A stretch of 9,258 bases of DNA, from assembly GCA_946061345.1 (NCBI GenBank), contig CAMGRA010000030.1, forward strand, positions 1 to 9,258. Reading direction: 5' to 3'. Within the stretch, counting starts at the first letter, position 1; each line of letters starts with the position of its first letter. Below the pieces are notes generated by a model. It had not been told where the DNA came from. It saw nothing but the letters and a program-made list of their open reading frames with translations, and did not search any database. The translations under genes were made by a program, and so were the position numbers. Source of the stretch: an uncultured Clostridia bacterium (lineage in GTDB: Bacteria > Bacillota > Clostridia > Oscillospirales > Oscillospiraceae). Positions 5,991 through 9,258 of the stretch are shown piece after piece.

Positions 5991-6047
5991 AAAAAAAGCA
6001 ATCGGGTCCATCGGGTGACGTGAACGCACCTTTTGAACTCGATCGCT
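5991..6047 (-). terminator. Terminator after gltA
   Basis: A 13-bp stem with one A-C mismatch and two G-U pairs (5997-6009 with 6035-6047) closes a 25-nt loop that can itself form a small GGTG/CACC helix. Seven T's (5991-5997) overlap and follow the stem on the gltA strand. The loop is longer than in a classic terminator. The stem begins 29 bp after the gltA stop codon. Confidence 0.65.
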
Positions 6048-6076
6048 ATGGATTTATCCTGACAGCGCCAGTGGTA

Positions 6077-7447
6077 TCAGCGCTGGTCAATGGGGATATA
6101 CTCTTTACGGCGGATCAGCGGCTTATAGGCCGGGCGGTAAATACGGCCGCCGGTGAGGACCTCCTCCATGCGGTGGGCGCACCAGCCGGTGATGCGCGCC
6201 ACGGCGAACAGGGCGGTGAACAGGTCCTGCGGGATATCCAGCATCTGATAGATCAGGCCGGAATACATATCCACATTGGCGCACATGACCTTTTCATTGC
6301 CCGTCACCTCGGCAAAAACGCCGGGTGTGACCCGCTCGATGGCCTCCATAAGCTCCAGCTCGTCAAGCATATTCTTTTGCTCCGCCAGCTTCCGGGCACC
6401 CTTTTTCAGGATCACCGTCCGCGGATCGGAGAGGGTGTAGACAGCGTGGCCCATGCCATAGACCAGCCCCGTATGGTCGCTGACCTCGCCGCGCAGGATG
6501 CGCCGGACGTAGGCAGCCACTTCCCCGTCGTCGGTCCAGTCGCGGACGTTGGCCTTGATCTCCTCAAACTGCCGCAGAACCTGACGGTTGGCACCGCCGT
6601 GCTTCGGGCCCTTGAGGGAGCCGACCGCCGCAGCGATGGCGGAATAGGTGTCGGTGCCCGTGGAGGAAACGCAGCGGCAGGAGAAGGTGGAATTGTTGCC
6701 GCCGCCGTGCTCGGCGTGGCAGACCAGGCACAGGTCCAGCACCCGCGCCTCCTCCTGGGTATAGCTCTTATCCGGGCGGATCATGCGGAGAAAATTCTCC
6801 GCCGCCGAAAGGGTCGGCTCCGGGCGGTGGAGGTAGAGGCTGTCATTTTCAAAATAGTGGCGCTTGACCACGTAGGCATAGGCCGCCATAATGGGGAACC
6901 GCGCCACCAGCTCGATGGACTGGCGCATCATGTTCTCCACGCTCAGATCGTCGGGTGTGGGGTCGTAGGTATACAGGGACAGCACCGAGCGGCCCAGCTT
7001 GTTCATGATGTCGCGGCAGGGATTTTTCAGGATGGTGTCCTCGGTGAAATTCTCCGGCAGCGCCGTGCTGTCATCCAGGAGGGAACGGAACATCTCATAC
7101 TGCTCCCGGTTGGGCAGATGCCCGAACAGCAGCAGGTAGGCCACCTCCGTAAAGCCGAACCGGTCCTCGCTGACATAGGCGTTCACCAGGTCCGACAGGT
7201 CATAGCCGCGGTAGATCAGTCTGCCCTCCATGGGCTCCCGTTCGCCGTCGACCACGCGGTAGCCCAGAACATTGCCGATCTTGGTGCAGCCGACCATAAC
7301 GCCGGTGCCGTCGTCGTTGCGCAGGCCGCGGTGGATGCTGCTGTTGCTGCGGGCTTCTTCCGTCAGGCTGTTATGAATCTTGTAATCCGCGCATAGATTG
7401 TGAAGGTAGTCCGCAAAGGTTGCCGACGGTACTGCCAACTCTGCCAT
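6077..7447 (-). CDS. gltA: Citrate synthase (Si type; citrate/2-methylcitrate synthase family)
   Basis: Condenses acetyl-CoA and oxaloacetate to citrate, the entry step towards 2-oxoglutarate and glutamate; 456 residues. The catalytic triad is intact: H247 in HAEHGGGNNSTF (244-255), H334 in GMGHAVYTLSDPR (331-343) and D393 in NVDMYSG (391-397). The substrate-region motif SSTGTDTYSAIAA (261-273) and GPKHGGAN (280-287) are also present. The long N-terminal part and GHAVY in place of the classical GHRVY are features I associate with clostridial members. The ATG at 7447 has GGGGTGAT about 3-7 nt upstream and a consensus promoter. Single-gene unit diverging from spoIID and ending in its own terminator. 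A 2-methylcitrate synthase role is not excluded, but no propionate-cycle genes are nearby. Confidence 0.94.
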   Translation of the reverse strand: MAELAVPSATFADYLHNLCADYKIHNSLTEEARSNSSIHRGLRNDDGTGVMVGCTKIGNVLGYRVVDGEREPMEGRLIYRGYDLSDLVNAYVSEDRFGFTEVAYLLLFGHLPNREQYEMFRSLLDDSTALPENFTEDTILKNPCRDIMNKLGRSVLSLYTYDPTPDDLSVENMMRQSIELVARFPIMAAYAYVVKRHYFENDSLYLHRPEPTLSAAENFLRMIRPDKSYTQEEARVLDLCLVCHAEHGGGNNSTFSCRCVSSTGTDTYSAIAAAVGSLKGPKHGGANRQVLRQFEEIKANVRDWTDDGEVAAYVRRILRGEVSDHTGLVYGMGHAVYTLSDPRTVILKKGARKLAEQKNMLDELELMEAIERVTPGVFAEVTGNEKVMCANVDMYSGLIYQMLDIPQDLFTALFAVARITGWCAHRMEEVLTGGRIYRPAYKPLIRRKEYIPIDQR

Positions 7448-7475
7448 AATATCACCCCATCGGTAAATTTGTATT

Positions 7476-7504
7476 ATTATACCAAAAATTCACCTGTCCG
7501 TCAA
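7476..7504 (-). promoter_or_regulatory. Promoter of gltA
   Basis: TTGACG (7499-7504) and a perfect TATAAT (7476-7481) are 17 bp apart on the minus strand, giving a start near 7469 and a leader of about 22 nt. It occupies about a third of the 87-bp gltA-spoIID gap. No sporulation (sigma-E-like) promoter for spoIID could be picked out there by eye. Confidence 0.9.
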
Positions 7505-7534
7505 GAAAAACCGCCCTGATTCAAGGAGGAACCT

Positions 7535-8575
7535 ATGAAACGCTTCTTTTTCTGTCTGTTTTGCGTCATTGCTCTGTGCTGCACACCCTTTCTGCTCTTC
7601 CCGGAGGGATCTGCCGCTCCCTTTTGGATAGATATTATGTCAACCGAACCCGTGGCCCCATCAGACTCCATCCAGGAAGCGGAGGCAGATGTCCAGGATG
7701 CAGAGGCGACGGAACCTGCCGGACCCCTGGCCGTCAGCCAGCCCTTTGACAGCCAAGTAACTCTGCGGGTCCTTGTCGGCGGCGAGGTGACGGAAATGAC
7801 CGTCTCGGACTATCTGGCGGGGACCCTGGCGGCGGAAATGCCGTCGGACTTTCCCATGGAGGCGCTGAAGGCCCAGGCCGTCGCCTCCCGGACCTTTGCC
7901 CTGAAGCAGGCTGAGGCTGAAAAGCACACAAACGCAGACATCTGCACCGACACAGCCTGCTGTCAGGGCTGGACCTCGGAGGTGAGCGCCGAGGCCATGG
8001 CGCGGTTTTCCCAAGCGGTGGCGGAAACGGACGGCCTGGTGGTGACCTACGGCGACAGCCTCATCGACGCCACCTTCTTTTCCTGCTCCGGCGGCAGAAC
8101 GGAGGCAGCGGTGGCGGTCTGGGGCAGCGACATCCCCTATCTGCAGTCGGTGGAAAGCCCCGGCGAGGAGGACGCGCCCCGCTATCAGGAGACGGTCAGC
8201 CTGGACGCGGACTATTTTGCCGGCCTCCTGCAGGAGGCCTATCCGGAGATGAATCTCTCGGGACCGCCCCGGGCCTGGTTCGGTCCCTTCACCCGGACGG
8301 ATGGCGGCGGCATCGGCACGGTGTTCATCGGCGGCGTCTGCGTGGAGGGGACAGCCCTGCGGCGTCTGTTATCCCTCCGTTCGACAGACATTGACATCAG
8401 CGTGACGGAGGACAGCGTCCAGATCACCACCGCGGGCTTCGGCCACCGGGTGGGCATGAGCCAGTACGGTGCGCGGGCCATGGCAGAGAGCGGCGCGGAT
8501 TTTGAGGAGATCCTTCTGCATTACTATTCGGGAACGGAAATAAAAAAACTGCTCTGCCGATCGGCAGAGCAGTGA
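7535..8575 (+). CDS. spoIID: Stage II sporulation protein D (peptidoglycan lytic transglycosylase)
   Basis: SpoIID works with SpoIIP and SpoIIM to degrade septal peptidoglycan so that the mother cell can engulf the forespore. The 346-residue protein has an N-terminal membrane anchor or signal (about 4-22), then a low-complexity acidic linker (about 36-66). The SpoIID domain follows: LAGTLAAEMPSDFPMEALKAQAVASRT (94-120) includes the expected catalytic glutamate E101. HTNADICTDTACCQGW (131-146) holds the His/Cys cluster that binds zinc in the C. difficile enzyme. TFFSCSGGRTE (180-190) and the C-terminal FGHRVGMSQYGARAMAESG (302-320) are family blocks. AAGGAGG lies 5 nt before the ATG. It is the only plus-strand gene here. 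The last codons and the stop form the 5' and 3' arms of the terminator, so the C-terminal LLCRSAEQ is shaped by that hairpin. SpoIID-like LytB paralogues are less likely. Confidence 0.93.
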   Translation: MKRFFFCLFCVIALCCTPFLLFPEGSAAPFWIDIMSTEPVAPSDSIQEAEADVQDAEATEPAGPLAVSQPFDSQVTLRVLVGGEVTEMTVSDYLAGTLAAEMPSDFPMEALKAQAVASRTFALKQAEAEKHTNADICTDTACCQGWTSEVSAEAMARFSQAVAETDGLVVTYGDSLIDATFFSCSGGRTEAAVAVWGSDIPYLQSVESPGEEDAPRYQETVSLDADYFAGLLQEAYPEMNLSGPPRAWFGPFTRTDGGGIGTVFIGGVCVEGTALRRLLSLRSTDIDISVTEDSVQITTAGFGHRVGMSQYGARAMAESGADFEEILLHYYSGTEIKKLLCRSAEQ

Positions 8576-8582
8576 TTTTTTT
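8542..8582. terminator. Shared bidirectional terminator of spoIID and secG
   Basis: A perfect 26-bp palindrome (8548-8573) is flanked by seven A's on the left (the last one, 8548, belongs to the palindrome) and seven T's on the right. A transcript from either strand forms an 11-bp stem with a GATC loop followed by a T tract. The palindrome contains the last eight spoIID codons and the first base of its stop codon, and it ends 11 bp from the secG stop. It therefore serves both converging genes. Confidence 0.95.
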
Positions 8583-8584
8583 CT

Positions 8585-8833
8585 TCAGGCTGCAGTGTAG
8601 AGCATAGAGACAAAGAGCGTCACCAGGACAAAAGCAGCGGCGACCCACTTGGTGAGCCGGGCCAGCTTGGCGTCCAGGGTAGCTGCCTTGTTCTTGCCCA
8701 TATAGGTGTCGGAAGAGCCGCCGGTCAGCGCGCTCATGCCGCCTTCCTTGCCGTTCTGGAACAGGACGATGATGGTCAGAGCGACGCAGGAGATGATCTG
8801 CATGATCAGAAGAATGATTTTCAAAGTATCCAT
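8585..8833 (-). CDS. secG: Preprotein translocase subunit SecG
   Basis: Small third subunit of the SecYEG channel, assisting SecA-driven protein export; 82 residues, a normal length. Two membrane helices are visible (about 5-25 and 62-80), joined by the conserved loop VLFQNGKEGGMSALTGGSSDTYMGKNK (23-49), where FQ..KEGG...A and GG are family hallmarks. The ATG at 8833 has GGAGG 5 nt upstream. The open frame extends four codons further to a TTG, but that codon overlaps the ribosome site. It has its own promoter 22 bp downstream of the prfB stop, and a leader of about 80 nt containing a GC-rich segment (8857-8880) that can fold. It ends at the terminator shared with spoIID. Confidence 0.95.
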   Translation of the reverse strand: MDTLKIILLIMQIISCVALTIIVLFQNGKEGGMSALTGGSSDTYMGKNKAATLDAKLARLTKWVAAAFVLVTLFVSMLYTAA

Positions 8834-8919
8834 TGTTACCTCCAAATTTGACCGCGCTTACGGCAGGCGGCGCGCCGGGATGCAGTTCTTGCGAACGAAT
8901 ATTTAACACAGTAATGATG

Positions 8920-8948
8920 ATAATACCACAAAACCCCGATGATTTCAA
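8920..8948 (-). promoter_or_regulatory. Promoter of secG
   Basis: TTGAAA (8943-8948) and TATTAT (8920-8925) are 17 bp apart on the minus strand; start is expected near 8913. No convincing terminator separates it from prfB: the 5-bp TTGGA/TCCAA hairpin at 8955-8967 lacks a T tract. Some read-through from prfB into secG is therefore possible. Confidence 0.8.
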
Positions 8949-8970
8949 GCACTTTTTTGGAAAAATCCAA

Positions 8971-9258
8971 TTATTTTGTCGCCCAATTGCCGGTGGCCTT
9001 GCAGGTCAGGTAGGCATTGATGAAGCCGTCGATCTCGCCGTCCATGACCGCATTGATATTGGTGCTCTCATAGCCCGTGCGGGTGTCCTTTGCCAGGGTG
9101 TAGGGCATGAAGACGTAGGAGCGGATCTGGCTGCCCCACTCGATCTTCTGCTGAACGCCCTTGATGTCGGAGATCTTTTCCAGATGCTCCCGCTCCTTGA
9201 TCTCGATGAGCTTGGAGCGCAGCATCCGCATACAGGTCTCGCGGTTCTGGAACTGGTC
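8971..9258 (-). CDS. prfB: Peptide chain release factor 2 (C-terminal 95 codons; begins beyond the right edge)
   Basis: RF2 recognises UAA and UGA stop codons and triggers peptide release on the ribosome. The window holds only its C-terminal quarter, reading in frame from the edge to TAA at 8971-8973. QNRETCMRMLRSKL, KIEWGSQIRSYVF and VMDGEIDGFINAYL are characteristic of the RF1/RF2 C-terminal region. KIEWGSQIRSY followed by DGFINAYL points to RF2 rather than RF1. The GGQ catalytic loop, the SPF-type recognition motif and the programmed frameshift found early in many prfB genes all lie outside the window and cannot be judged. secG follows 137 bp downstream. Confidence 0.94.
   Translation of the reverse strand, partial: DQFQNRETCMRMLRSKLIEIKEREHLEKISDIKGVQQKIEWGSQIRSYVFMPYTLAKDTRTGYESTNINAVMDGEIDGFINAYLTCKATGNWATK

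Noticed and set aside
6064..6083. CAGCGC/AGCGCTG hairpin overlapping the gltA stop codon as the gltA terminator
   Set aside because: The stem is 6 bp, sits across the stop codon and has no T tract after it. The hairpin at 5991-6047 with seven T's is a better terminator.
5975..7396. A 473-codon plus-strand open frame opposite gltA
   Set aside because: Antisense shadow of the citrate synthase gene, whose catalytic motifs and promoter are clear. The composition (His, Gln, Ala, Gly) is typical of a reverse-frame artefact.
8821..8912. secG leader as a riboswitch
   Set aside because: It is only about 80 nt, with one GC-rich foldable segment and no multi-stem architecture or terminator-like element.

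Overview
The window reads as a chromosomal segment of a GC-rich, spore-forming Clostridia member, most likely of the Oscillospiraceae type (Flavonifractor, Oscillibacter or Intestinimonas-like). The reasons are a spoIID sporulation gene, RNase Y as the mRNA-decay endonuclease, a lipoprotein-anchored ModA, strong AGGAGG-type ribosome sites, and family sequences of a clostridial flavour. The genus is an inference. No mobile element, CRISPR array or phage gene was seen. Nearly everything lies on the minus strand; only spoIID is on the plus strand.

Reading along the minus strand from the right edge: the C-terminal 95 codons of prfB (release factor 2); secG with its own promoter; then spoIID on the plus strand, converging on secG with a shared palindromic terminator. 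Next comes gltA (Si-type citrate synthase), diverging from spoIID across an 87-bp gap that holds the gltA promoter, and ending in its own terminator. Then rny (RNase Y), behind a consensus promoter and an unusually long, hairpin-rich leader of about 260-270 nt, with a terminator after it. A two-tRNA unit follows, tRNA(CAU) (probably Ile2) and tRNA-Trp(CCA), with its own promoter and a UUCG-loop terminator.

The last unit is a molybdenum operon, modA-modB-modC-moeA. ModA (lipoprotein), ModB (permease) and ModC (ATPase) import molybdate, and MoeA inserts the metal into molybdopterin to make molybdenum cofactor. modC overlaps modB, and moeA starts 16 bp after modC. moeA runs off the left edge of the window.

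The most interesting DNA is in front of modA. A near-perfect promoter is preceded by an inverted repeat, CGTTAT-N12-ATAGCG, with the geometry of a ModE molybdate-repressor operator. It is followed by a structured leader of about 206 nt: a three-way junction with a GNRA-capped arm, an 8-bp hairpin, and a terminator-like hairpin just before the ribosome site. The first transcribed bases can compete with one arm of that last hairpin. This looks like a riboswitch, and from its position the molybdenum-cofactor (Moco) class is the first candidate. The operon may therefore sense both incoming molybdate and the finished cofactor. The rny leader is the second place worth following up, as a possible autoregulatory site.
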